DNA of 64,000 bases from Acinetobacter bohemicus ANC 3994 (GTDB lineage Bacteria > Pseudomonadota > Gammaproteobacteria > Pseudomonadales > Moraxellaceae): the NCBI RefSeq assembly GCF_000367925.1, contig NZ_KB849176.1, forward strand, positions 486,191 to 550,190, written 5' to 3'. The position numbers were made by a program, and so were the translations under genes. The notes under the pieces were generated by a model. The model was not told where the DNA came from and did not search any database. It worked only from the letters and a program-made list of their open reading frames with translations. How positions within the stretch are numbered: the first letter of the stretch is position 1; the number at the start of each line of letters is the position of its first letter. This document shows positions 1 to 6,941 of this stretch, piece by piece.

Positions 1-14
1 TCTTTAAAATATGA

Positions 15-896
15 TTAAAAAGAAAGAGTTTCACCATCTAGTGGAATTAAAACCTTATCTTGAATACCTTTATTTTTCACATACTCTGAAAGTTGAGCAC
101 GTGTTAAAGACATATGATTAATAGCATCCATATGGACAGCAACAATTTTGGCATGAGGTGCTTTTTGGACTGCACGATAAGTGTCTTCCTTACCCATAAT
201 AATTGACTCATTGAAGCCACTTAATAAGGCATTACCCGTATTTAAAACAATCACTTCAGGATTGAATTTTTGAATAGCTTGATCAACTTCAGGACGCCAG
301 ATCGTATCCCCAGCAACATGAATAGTTTCATGTCCTGCTGCTTCAAAAACTATACCCATAGCCTCACCTAAGCCAGCTTTTAGCTCAGCATTACGATACA
401 TTTCGTCAGTACCGTGTTGACCAGCAGTTTTAGTTAACTTAACACCTTGAAAAGTAGTTTGAGTTAAGACGCGGACATCTTTAAAACCCTGAGATTGAAT
501 CGTTGTTTGATCTTGTTTGTTTTGTACAAAAACAGGCATATTCTTAGGAATCGTGGCTTGTGCTGCATCATCCCAATGATCTAAATGAGTATGCGTAATA
601 ATTACAGCATCAACGCCCTCTAGGATTGTTTCTGGTTTAATGGGTAAATCAACCAGTGGATTACGTAGGTAACTACGATAAGTATTTGGAAAACCTTCAT
701 AAAAGCCCTTTTTAGCAAACATTGGGTCAATTAAAAAAGTCGTGTCGGCATACATCACTTTGATTGTCGCATTACGAATTTCTTGTACATGCGTTATTTT
801 AGATGTATCTCGTTGAGTGCTGTCATTTGCATATAAATTGAATGAAGCTGTTGCCACAGATATCGCAATTAGCGAACGACTTAAAAATTTATTCAT
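15..896 (-). CDS. Secreted metallo-beta-lactamase-fold hydrolase (UlaG-like)
   Basis: This is a probable metal-dependent hydrolase of the MBL superfamily; its substrate cannot be told from sequence. The metal motif THTHLDHWDD is clear, with a later AGDT and a C-terminal VHMDAINH that fit the remaining ligands. I chose the ATG at 896 (293 aa) because it begins a normal signal peptide (MNKFLSRSLIAISVATASFNLYA), so the enzyme is likely periplasmic; the reading frame extends upstream to 971 but that would put a second hydrophobic stretch in front. It is divergent from a GlxA-type regulator, its likely controller by position. The fold is near certain; the function is open. Confidence 0.85.
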   Translation of the reverse strand: MNKFLSRSLIAISVATASFNLYANDSTQRDTSKITHVQEIRNATIKVMYADTTFLIDPMFAKKGFYEGFPNTYRSYLRNPLVDLPIKPETILEGVDAVIITHTHLDHWDDAAQATIPKNMPVFVQNKQDQTTIQSQGFKDVRVLTQTTFQGVKLTKTAGQHGTDEMYRNAELKAGLGEAMGIVFEAAGHETIHVAGDTIWRPEVDQAIQKFNPEVIVLNTGNALLSGFNESIIMGKEDTYRAVQKAPHAKIVAVHMDAINHMSLTRAQLSEYVKNKGIQDKVLIPLDGETLSF

Positions 897-1029
897 ATCA
901 AATACCAAATGATTTACTGATATTAGAATTATGAAGAAAGGCAGAATAAAAAAAATCGTCCTTAAAGACAATCATCGAAACTATTGGGACAAAATGCTAT
1001 ATTTATGATCTTTTAAATAGGGAACTTTT

Positions 1030-2004
1030 ATGGCTATACCTGTTATTGGATTATTCGTTTATCCAAACATAAATCCTTTTCATTTCTCTATTCCTCACAT
1101 TATTTTTAATATTAAAATTGAAGATAAACTGTTATTTGAACTTAAAATTTTTTCAATAGACGGCCAACCTGTAAAAACAGAGCAATCAATGATTATTATT
1201 CCTGATGGCGGAATAGAATTAATAAAAAGCTTTGATCTTGTCATCATTCCCGGATGGGATGATTTTAATCACAAGCCTGAAGAATCTATTATAGAAGGAC
1301 TGAATCACGCCTATCAAAAAGGAATAAAGATTGTTGGTTTATGTTATGGCACTTATGCATTGGCGTATTCAGGTTTATTAAAAAATAAAAAAGCGGCTAC
1401 GCATTGGATGGCTGAACAAGATTTTAGTGAAAGATTTCCAGATATTAAACTCGATCGGGATGCACTTTATGTGGAAGATCAGAGAATGATTACCTCTGCT
1501 GGGACAGGAGCCGCATTAGACTGTTGCTTATATTTAGTGCGTGAAATGTATAACGCACAAATTGCCAATAAAGTATCGAGAGTGATGGTCATTCCTCCAC
1601 ATCGTGAAGGAGGGCAGGCTCAGTTCATTGAACAACCAATCGCAAATTCGAGTCAAGATGCACAGATTAATGTGTTACTGGATTTTTTAAGAAAAAATTT
1701 AGCTCAGCATCATGGTATTGAAACACTCGCTGAACAAACTCATATGACACGTAGAACGTTTACACGTCATTTTAAAAAAGCCACAGGAATGACTTTAGTA
1801 GAGTGGTTAAACAAGGAAAGAATTAGATATAGCTGTGAGCTGTTAGAAACAACACAGTTGTCTATTGAAAAAATAGCTGAACTTTCAGGATTTAATAATA
1901 CAGTATTGTTTAGAAAGAATTTTCGAGAAACCTATGGCACAAGTCCGAATGCTTGGAGAAAAGCATTTGGTATTGGTGGTGACGATAATCAACGCTCCAT
2001 TTGA
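1030..2004 (+). CDS. GlxA-family transcriptional regulator (DJ-1/PfpI + AraC HTH)
   Basis: A 324-aa protein with two parts. Residues about 5-190 form a DJ-1/PfpI class-I amidotransferase-like domain with the nucleophile-elbow region VGLCYGTYAL (Cys about 105). Residues about 225-315 form an AraC double helix-turn-helix (LAEQTHMTRRTFTRHFKKATG and IAELSGFNNTVLFRKNFRETYG). Family members use the DJ-1-like part as a sensor domain rather than an enzyme. The start at 1030 follows GGGAAC. The gene is divergent from the MBL hydrolase across about 130 bp, which suggests it regulates that gene; the effector is unknown. Confidence 0.88.
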   Translation: MAIPVIGLFVYPNINPFHFSIPHIIFNIKIEDKLLFELKIFSIDGQPVKTEQSMIIIPDGGIELIKSFDLVIIPGWDDFNHKPEESIIEGLNHAYQKGIKIVGLCYGTYALAYSGLLKNKKAATHWMAEQDFSERFPDIKLDRDALYVEDQRMITSAGTGAALDCCLYLVREMYNAQIANKVSRVMVIPPHREGGQAQFIEQPIANSSQDAQINVLLDFLRKNLAQHHGIETLAEQTHMTRRTFTRHFKKATGMTLVEWLNKERIRYSCELLETTQLSIEKIAELSGFNNTVLFRKNFRETYGTSPNAWRKAFGIGGDDNQRSI

Positions 2005-2026
2005 GAGTGATCGTTACACGAATTGA

Positions 2027-2049
2027 GGATATATATCCGCGCTTTTTTA
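2027..2049 (+). terminator. Weak palindrome and T-rich tract after the GlxA-type gene
   Basis: A 12-bp palindrome (GGATATATATCC) is followed by GCGC and a T-rich run. It sits just after the regulator stop codon and could terminate it, but the stem is AT-rich and short. Confidence 0.25.
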
Positions 2050-2159
2050 TTTTTGGTTTACATTAAAAATCCGTATAACCTGTATGATGTTAATTTTATA
2101 GCATCTAAATAATCTGCAATATGAACTTTATAATTTTTAAGAATTTGTAAATAACATCT

Positions 2160-3539
2160 TTAAGTTAAATGTTTAATCTTTAAACTAAATACAATTCCTT
2201 GATGACTATTATATGCGTTTACTTCTCCATTATGTAACATCATGATAGATTTAACGATTGATAATCCTAAACCACCAGTTTTTGCTTTGGCATGTCGACT
2301 ACTATCAATTTGATAAAAACGTTCAAATAAATGGTTCAAATGTTGTTTATCAATAAAAATATTTTTAGTTAATACTGCAATATCGACATAATCTCCTGTA
2401 GATTTTGTTGAAATCACAATGTCTTGATTTTCAAATCCATAATCAATGGCATTGATTATAAGATTAGACAGCGCTCTTTTTAATAAATCTGCATTAGCAT
2501 ATATTTGAATTCCTTTTTCTAACGCTAAAACAAATGTCATTTGCTTGTCTTCAGCTAAGAATTCAAAATAATGCACCAATTCTAAAATAAGGTTGGATAA
2601 ATCAATATTTTCTTTATCGATAATGTAATCACTATGTTCAGAACGAGCGATGAACAACATATTGTCTATCATCTTACTTAGTCGTTCATATTCCTCAAGA
2701 TGAGAATATAAAAGCTGCTCCAGTTCTTGTTGTGACCGAGATTGCATGAGCATAATTTGTGTCTGCCCCATTAAGTTATTTAAAGGGGTTCGCAGTTCAT
2801 GGGCAATATCTTCAGAAAATCGTGCCAGTTGATCATAATTAATTTGAATTTTTTCTAACATCGCATTCATTGCTGAACGCAGTTGCTCAACTTCAACGGT
2901 ATTACTTTTAGCTTCGATTCGCTGATGTGGTTGAGTACCCTGAATTTTGTGTGTTTGCTTAATCAAATTATTTAATGATTTGAGTAAATACAAACCCATC
3001 CAACGTCCGAGTAGGCTTGCCATTACAATTCCCAATACACTATACAGAATCAATTTCCATAAATATTGATCTAAGGTGGATTGAGCTTCATCAAGTTGTG
3101 TGCCAGCAATGAGTTGATAATGTTGATGATTAAAAACAACGGTTTTATAGGCCAAACGGGTAGTAGAAAATTCAGATTGATTATCTAAAAAGGTAATGGT
3201 TTTTGATTCGGCCATAGCGGGAATATGGACTTTCAGTGGATTAATCTCAATTAAGGCTTGTTGCTGGTTTTTTAAAATTAAAAGATTATCTTCTTTGCCC
3301 AGCATATTTTCATACAGACGAGGGTGTTGAACTAAAATCTGAAAACTTTCTTGATCTTGTAAAAAAATTTCGATGCGTTCAACACGTGCAGTTAAATTCT
3401 GATCCCGTTGTTTAGCTAACAGGTACTCCATGTTGTGATAAGAAAGTAAACCAATAGCAAAAAATACAATGCAACAGATCATACTGAAGGCAATACTTAA
3501 GCGTGTTGTTAAACTTAGATGCCTTAGTATATTTTTCAT
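2160..3539 (-). CDS. Sensor histidine kinase, HprS/CusS-like
   Basis: A membrane sensor kinase of 459 aa. It has TM1 at about 14-34, a periplasmic loop of about 125 residues, TM2 at about 160-182, HAMP to about 235, HisKA with phospho-acceptor His247 in EDIAHELRTPLNN, and HATPase_c with NLIINAIDYG and GGLGLSI. The layout matches the heavy-metal/redox sensor group (CusS, HprS/YedV). Two adjacent cysteines lie in TM1 (MICCIVFF). It overlaps the response regulator by 4 bp (ATGA), so the two are co-translated. An HprR-like box upstream of the operon and a divergent hydroxyisourate hydrolase gene mirror E. coli hprRS-hiuH, so I favour a redox (H2O2/HOCl) sensor over a copper sensor. The signal itself is inference. 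Confidence 0.9.
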   Translation of the reverse strand: MKNILRHLSLTTRLSIAFSMICCIVFFAIGLLSYHNMEYLLAKQRDQNLTARVERIEIFLQDQESFQILVQHPRLYENMLGKEDNLLILKNQQQALIEINPLKVHIPAMAESKTITFLDNQSEFSTTRLAYKTVVFNHQHYQLIAGTQLDEAQSTLDQYLWKLILYSVLGIVMASLLGRWMGLYLLKSLNNLIKQTHKIQGTQPHQRIEAKSNTVEVEQLRSAMNAMLEKIQINYDQLARFSEDIAHELRTPLNNLMGQTQIMLMQSRSQQELEQLLYSHLEEYERLSKMIDNMLFIARSEHSDYIIDKENIDLSNLILELVHYFEFLAEDKQMTFVLALEKGIQIYANADLLKRALSNLIINAIDYGFENQDIVISTKSTGDYVDIAVLTKNIFIDKQHLNHLFERFYQIDSSRHAKAKTGGLGLSIVKSIMMLHNGEVNAYNSHQGIVFSLKIKHLT

Positions 3540-4207
3540 TTATTTATGCTTAAACGATATCCCATACCTCGAACAGTATGAATTAATTTGGGCTGAAAAT
3601 GGTCATCAATTTTTGCACGTAAACGACGAATAGCGACATCCACAACATTGGTGTCGGTATCAAAATTAATATTCCACACTTCAGAAGCAATTTGAGATCG
3701 GGTTAATAATTCATCTTGATGTTGCATTAATAAATGCAAGAGCGAAAACTCTTTAGCGCTTAAGTCGATTTTTTGTTGATCCCGATAAACAGTACGTTTA
3801 AGCCGATATAAAATTAGATCTTCAACTTGGTAATATTCAGACTCGGTTTTTACGCTGCGCCTTAATAGACTTTTGACCCGTGCCAATAATTCAATATAAG
3901 AGAAGGGCTTAATTAAATAATCATCTGCACCTAGTTCTAAGCCTTTAACTCGATCCAGCACATGATCTTTTGCCGTTAGCATGATTACTGGAATTTTAGA
4001 AAATGTTCTTAAGGTCTTTAATACTTGCCAACCATCAATTTCAGGTAACATGACATCCAAAATGACTAGATCAAAGTTTTTTTCTTGCAACAGGGTGAGT
4101 GCTGTTAATCCATCATGAGCAATACTGGATAAATAACCAGATTCGTTTAAACCTTTTGCTAGAAATTCAGCAATTTTGGTTTCATCTTCAACAATAAGTA
4201 TTTGCAT
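3536..4207 (-). CDS. OmpR-family response regulator, HprR/CusR-like
   Basis: A 223-aa response regulator. The receiver domain (1-115) has phospho-acceptor Asp51 in VILDVMLPEIDG and the conserved Lys in LIKPF. A winged-helix Trans_reg_C domain follows (about 130-220; ends IHTVRGMGYRLS). It is the first gene of the minus-strand two-gene operon and partners the kinase downstream. The intergenic palindrome at 4241-4258 is its probable binding site and could serve both its own promoter and the divergent secreted-protein genes. Identification as an HprR equivalent rests on that site and on synteny. Confidence 0.92.
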   Translation of the reverse strand: MQILIVEDETKIAEFLAKGLNESGYLSSIAHDGLTALTLLQEKNFDLVILDVMLPEIDGWQVLKTLRTFSKIPVIMLTAKDHVLDRVKGLELGADDYLIKPFSYIELLARVKSLLRRSVKTESEYYQVEDLILYRLKRTVYRDQQKIDLSAKEFSLLHLLMQHQDELLTRSQIASEVWNINFDTDTNVVDVAIRRLRAKIDDHFQPKLIHTVRGMGYRLSINK

Positions 4208-4240
4208 CTAAATAATATTATATGAGTTTGCCTGTTTGTA

Positions 4241-4258
4241 CATTACAAATTCGTAATG
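4241..4258. promoter_or_regulatory. HprR/YedW-like operator palindrome
   Basis: CATTACAAATTCGTAATG is an inverted repeat (CATTAC-N6-GTAATG) between the divergent response-regulator and GlcG/HbpS-like genes. From memory, the E. coli HprR (YedW) box is CATTACAAAATTGTAATG, which gives 16 of 18 identical positions including both complete arms. It is well placed to control both directions. Confidence 0.7.
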
Positions 4259-4290
4259 TGATTGTCATGCAATAGTGATTTTATTTTATA

Positions 4291-4319
4291 TAAGCTAATT
4301 TATCTTTTAATTTAGCTTA
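4291..4319 (+). promoter_or_regulatory. Inverted repeat in the leader just before the GlcG/HbpS-like start
   Basis: TAAGCTAA (4291-4298) and TTAGCTTA (4312-4319) form an 8-bp stem with a 13-nt loop that ends 7 nt before the start codon. No clear Shine-Dalgarno sequence is present. The stem could affect translation or be an operator. Confidence 0.35.
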
Positions 4320-4325
4320 ATAGAA

Positions 4326-4805
4326 ATGATGAAAAACCTTCTATTTATTCCTGCAATTCTATTTAGTTCAATCACATATTCTGCTCCTAAAACCAGCTAT
4401 GTCATGGATTTAAACCTCGCCAATCAACTGGCAACCAATGTCATGAAGGCATGTAGTACCACTGCTAAACCTGCTGCTGTGGTGGTTTTAGATCAGGGTG
4501 GCAATGTCCTAGCAAGTCAACGGCATGAAACAGTGGGTATTCATAATTTAATCGCAGCCCAAAGGAAAGCCTTTACCGCTTATTCGAGCAAAGTTAATAC
4601 ATTACAGTTTATGCGTAATGCGCAGAATAATGTTGATTCACAGAATTTAACCAGCTTACCTGAATTATTACTTTTAGGCGGAGGTGTCCCCATAGTTTAT
4701 AAAAGTCAGCTATTCGGTGCAGTTGGTGTAGCGGGTGCAGGTGGGTCAATTCAAGATGATCAATGTGCACAACAGGGTATAGAAATCACACTCAAACAAA
4801 TTTAA
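4326..4805 (+). CDS. Secreted GlcG/HbpS-family protein (heme-binding-like)
   Basis: A 159-aa protein with a signal peptide (about 1-19, ending ITYSA) and one GlcG/HbpS domain: conserved AAVVVLDQGGNVLASQR near the middle and GGGVPI...GAVGVAGA...DDQCAQQGI near the C-terminus. The family includes Streptomyces HbpS, a secreted heme-binding accessory of a redox-sensing two-component system; most members have no proven function. It starts a two-gene unit with the hydroxyisourate hydrolase (26-bp gap) and is divergent from the sensor kinase operon. ATG codons at 4326 and 4329 are equally possible starts. Confidence 0.85.
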   Translation: MMKNLLFIPAILFSSITYSAPKTSYVMDLNLANQLATNVMKACSTTAKPAAVVVLDQGGNVLASQRHETVGIHNLIAAQRKAFTAYSSKVNTLQFMRNAQNNVDSQNLTSLPELLLLGGGVPIVYKSQLFGAVGVAGAGGSIQDDQCAQQGIEITLKQI

Positions 4806-4831
4806 ATCAATTTAATTTAGGATAAATTCAT

Positions 4832-5230
4832 ATGAACAAGTTATTTTTACTCGCTGGCAGTTTATTTATTTCAAGTGGGGTAATGGCGCAAAATCCTTTA
4901 AGTGTGCATGTACTTAACTTGGAAAGTGGATTGCCTTCACCCGATGTAAAAGTTACTTTGGAAGAACAAAAAAATGGAAAATGGATACAGATTTCAGAAG
5001 CTAAAACCAATGAGCAAGGTCGTGTAACTGCATTATTTCCAGAAAATAAAACTTTAGATAATGCGATATATAAAGTCACGTTTAAAACAGGTGACTGGTT
5101 TCAGAAAAATAAGCAAAATTCTTTCTTTCCAGAGGTTCCTGTGATTTTCCAAACCGATGGTTTGGTAAAACACTATCATATTCCCTTATTGCTTAGTCCT
5201 TATGGATATTCAACCTATCGAGGTAACTAA
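4832..5230 (+). CDS. uraH: Periplasmic 5-hydroxyisourate hydrolase (transthyretin-like)
   Basis: A 132-aa protein with a signal peptide (cleavage near VMA-QNP) and a transthyretin-like domain. The catalytic set is visible: His in LSVHVLNLESG, Arg in TNEQGRV, and His in KHYHIPLLLSPYGYSTYRG. The C-terminal tetrapeptide is YRGN, not the usual YRGS. The family hydrolyses 5-hydroxyisourate, a urate oxidation product, but no urate oxidase or decarboxylase gene is nearby and the protein is exported, as E. coli HiuH is. AGGA precedes the ATG. Its link with the divergent two-component system is typical of hiuH loci. Confidence 0.9.
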   Translation: MNKLFLLAGSLFISSGVMAQNPLSVHVLNLESGLPSPDVKVTLEEQKNGKWIQISEAKTNEQGRVTALFPENKTLDNAIYKVTFKTGDWFQKNKQNSFFPEVPVIFQTDGLVKHYHIPLLLSPYGYSTYRGN

Positions 5231-5373
5231 GCGAAGTAAAATAGTAGCTCTAATCTCTATAAGGCTAGAGCTTCATAATGTTAGTATTATTTAACTTATG
5301 TTTAGCTAAAGTTCAGTTATTAAGCAGAGAGTAGTCAGTATTTTAAATTCTTAGATTAGCATTTGAAGGGCAA

Positions 5374-5490
5374 GGGGCTGTTCTAAATTTTGTGTAAGTG
5401 CCTAATTTTAATTTATCCTTCTATGGATAATTATAAGGGGTAGTTCATATGGATGAAGCAACAATCAAAAATCTTGGACTAAACACCTAA
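5374..5490 (+). mobile_element. Remnant of an IS256-type insertion sequence left end
   Basis: The stretch starting GGGGCTGTTCTAAATTTTG resembles an IS256-family terminal repeat. It is followed, after a good ribosome site (AAGGGG), by ATG at 5449 opening a 13-codon frame, MDEATIKNLGLNT. This resembles the N-terminus of IS256-type transposases (MDE-x-x-IK-x-L) and then stops. The rest of the element is absent. The match is from memory of the family and not from a search. Confidence 0.4.
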
Positions 5491-5503
5491 TTTTTATTTA
5501 AAT

Positions 5504-5546
5504 AAAAAGCCCGATTCTAGATGCAATCGCTAGAATCGGGCTTTTT
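5504..5546. terminator. Bidirectional terminator, hydroxyisourate hydrolase/asparaginase
   Basis: AAAAAGCCCGATTCTAG and its exact complement flank a 9-nt loop, giving a GC-containing stem with A and T runs on both sides. It sits between the convergent hydrolase and asparaginase genes. Confidence 0.92.
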
Positions 5547-5572
5547 CAACGCTGATAGATCTGTTTCAACGC

Positions 5573-6640
5573 TTAATATTTCCAGAACATGTCCTGAATT
5601 TGCTTAGCATCATTGGTTTTGGTTAGTGCTAAAGCAGCCAAAATGCGGGCTTTTTGTGGGTTTAAATCATGTGCAGCAATCCAACCATATTTATCATCAG
5701 GCTGTTCTGCATTCCGAATGATAAAACCTTGTGCTACACGTGATGAACGGACAATTTGAATGCCTTGCTCATCATGCAGTTTTCTTACTTCTGGCACTAG
5801 ATAATTCGCCATAGAGCCATTGCCAGTTCCTGCATGAATAATCGCTTTTACACCAGCTTTGGCAAATGCTTGGTATGCATCAGGGATCATAGAATCTGAA
5901 CCATAGACAATTTGAACGCTAGGTAATGCATTACCTTGAATTTTCTCAATATCAAACTCGGAATTATTGGTATGCTTTTTCACTGAACTTCTGAACCAAT
6001 ACGGCTTACCTTCAACTAAAGTACCCAAAGCTCCCCATTGGCTCACAAAAGCATTGGTATGAATATTAATGCCTTTGGTCACATCTCGTGCGGCAAAAAT
6101 CGAATCATTCATTAAGACCATTACGCCCTTGTTTTTAGCTTCATCCGAAGAAGCCAAAGCAACAGCGCTATATAGGTTTAATGGACCATCTGCCGACATT
6201 GCAGTCGAAGGTCGCATAGAGCCAACCAGCACAATCGGTTTATCAGTATGTACCACTAAATTTAGGAAAAAAGCGGTTTCTTCCATGGTATCCGTACCAT
6301 GAGTAATGACTACACCATTCACAGAAGGTTTCTTTACTAAATCATTGACTTGACGCGCTAAAGATAACAATTCTTTGTCAGTAATACTTTCAGATGCAAC
6401 TTGCAGTGCCTGTATTCCCGTTACATTCGCCAGATCATTTACTTGTGGTACAGCTTTGATCAGTGCATCAACTGGAACTTTAGCCGCGCTATAAGTTGCA
6501 CTATTGGTTGAACTTGCACCTGCACCAGCAATCGTTCCACCAGTAGCAACCACTACGACATTATTTTTTGCGTAAAGTGCCATCGATGATGCTAAAAGGG
6601 TGAGTGCCAAGCCGCATGATTGGAGAGTTTTACTTATCAT
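5573..6640 (-). CDS. ansB: Periplasmic type II asparaginase (glutaminase-asparaginase)
   Basis: This enzyme hydrolyses L-asparagine (and, in this subfamily, often L-glutamine) to the acid plus ammonia. The 355-aa protein has a signal peptide (to about residue 24, LYA-KNN), the first active-site motif VATGGTIAGAG, a flexible-loop Tyr in NSATYSAAKVP, the second motif VITHGTDTMEETAFFL, a substrate Ser in VASESITD, and GTGNGSMAN near the C-terminus. It is close in style to the Acinetobacter/Pseudomonas 7A glutaminase-asparaginases. AGGATCTGG precedes the ATG at 6640. The divergent symporter could import the aspartate/glutamate it releases. Confidence 0.93.
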   Translation of the reverse strand: MISKTLQSCGLALTLLASSMALYAKNNVVVVATGGTIAGAGASSTNSATYSAAKVPVDALIKAVPQVNDLANVTGIQALQVASESITDKELLSLARQVNDLVKKPSVNGVVITHGTDTMEETAFFLNLVVHTDKPIVLVGSMRPSTAMSADGPLNLYSAVALASSDEAKNKGVMVLMNDSIFAARDVTKGINIHTNAFVSQWGALGTLVEGKPYWFRSSVKKHTNNSEFDIEKIQGNALPSVQIVYGSDSMIPDAYQAFAKAGVKAIIHAGTGNGSMANYLVPEVRKLHDEQGIQIVRSSRVAQGFIIRNAEQPDDKYGWIAAHDLNPQKARILAALALTKTNDAKQIQDMFWKY

Positions 6641-6941
6641 TAACCAGATCCTAGTTCTTAAATTCCATTAACAACAATGTTTGATTTGTCCAAACATTGA
6701 CAATATTTAAGTTCCTTTAATGAATACTGTCATTGGCATTTTGTATATTTTCTTAATAATCTCCATGCAAATTTTGCATAGAAAAATAAATTTTTGCATT
6801 TTTAATTCTGATCAATTTTCGATAGATTCTGCCAACACCCCTAAGTTAAATGGATATTTGGCTTGGATGTAACAAAATCAAAACATTTTATAAAACAATA
6901 AGATGTTTTTATCGATTTTAGGGTATTAAAAGGAAGTTTTT
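6641..6941. other. Divergent control region, asparaginase/symporter
   Basis: The 301-bp AT-rich region between two divergent starts contains an inverted repeat ATGCAAATTTTGCAT (6765-6779) and a further TTTTGCAT copy about 20 bp on (6792-6799), possible operator elements. No gene is visible and no GG-N10-GC sigma-54 pattern was found. Confidence 0.5.

Larger units (their letters stand above)
5231..5572. other. Intergenic stretch after the hydroxyisourate hydrolase gene
   Basis: The 342 bp hold a 7-bp stem-loop (AGCTCTA/TAGAGCT, 5246-5272) without a T run, an IS256-like end remnant (5374-5490) and a strong bidirectional terminator (5504-5546). No complete gene is visible. Confidence 0.7.

Noticed and set aside
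6721..6860. Sigma-54 promoter for the symporter
   Set aside because: TTGGC-type sequences occur but none has GG-N10-GC spacing.
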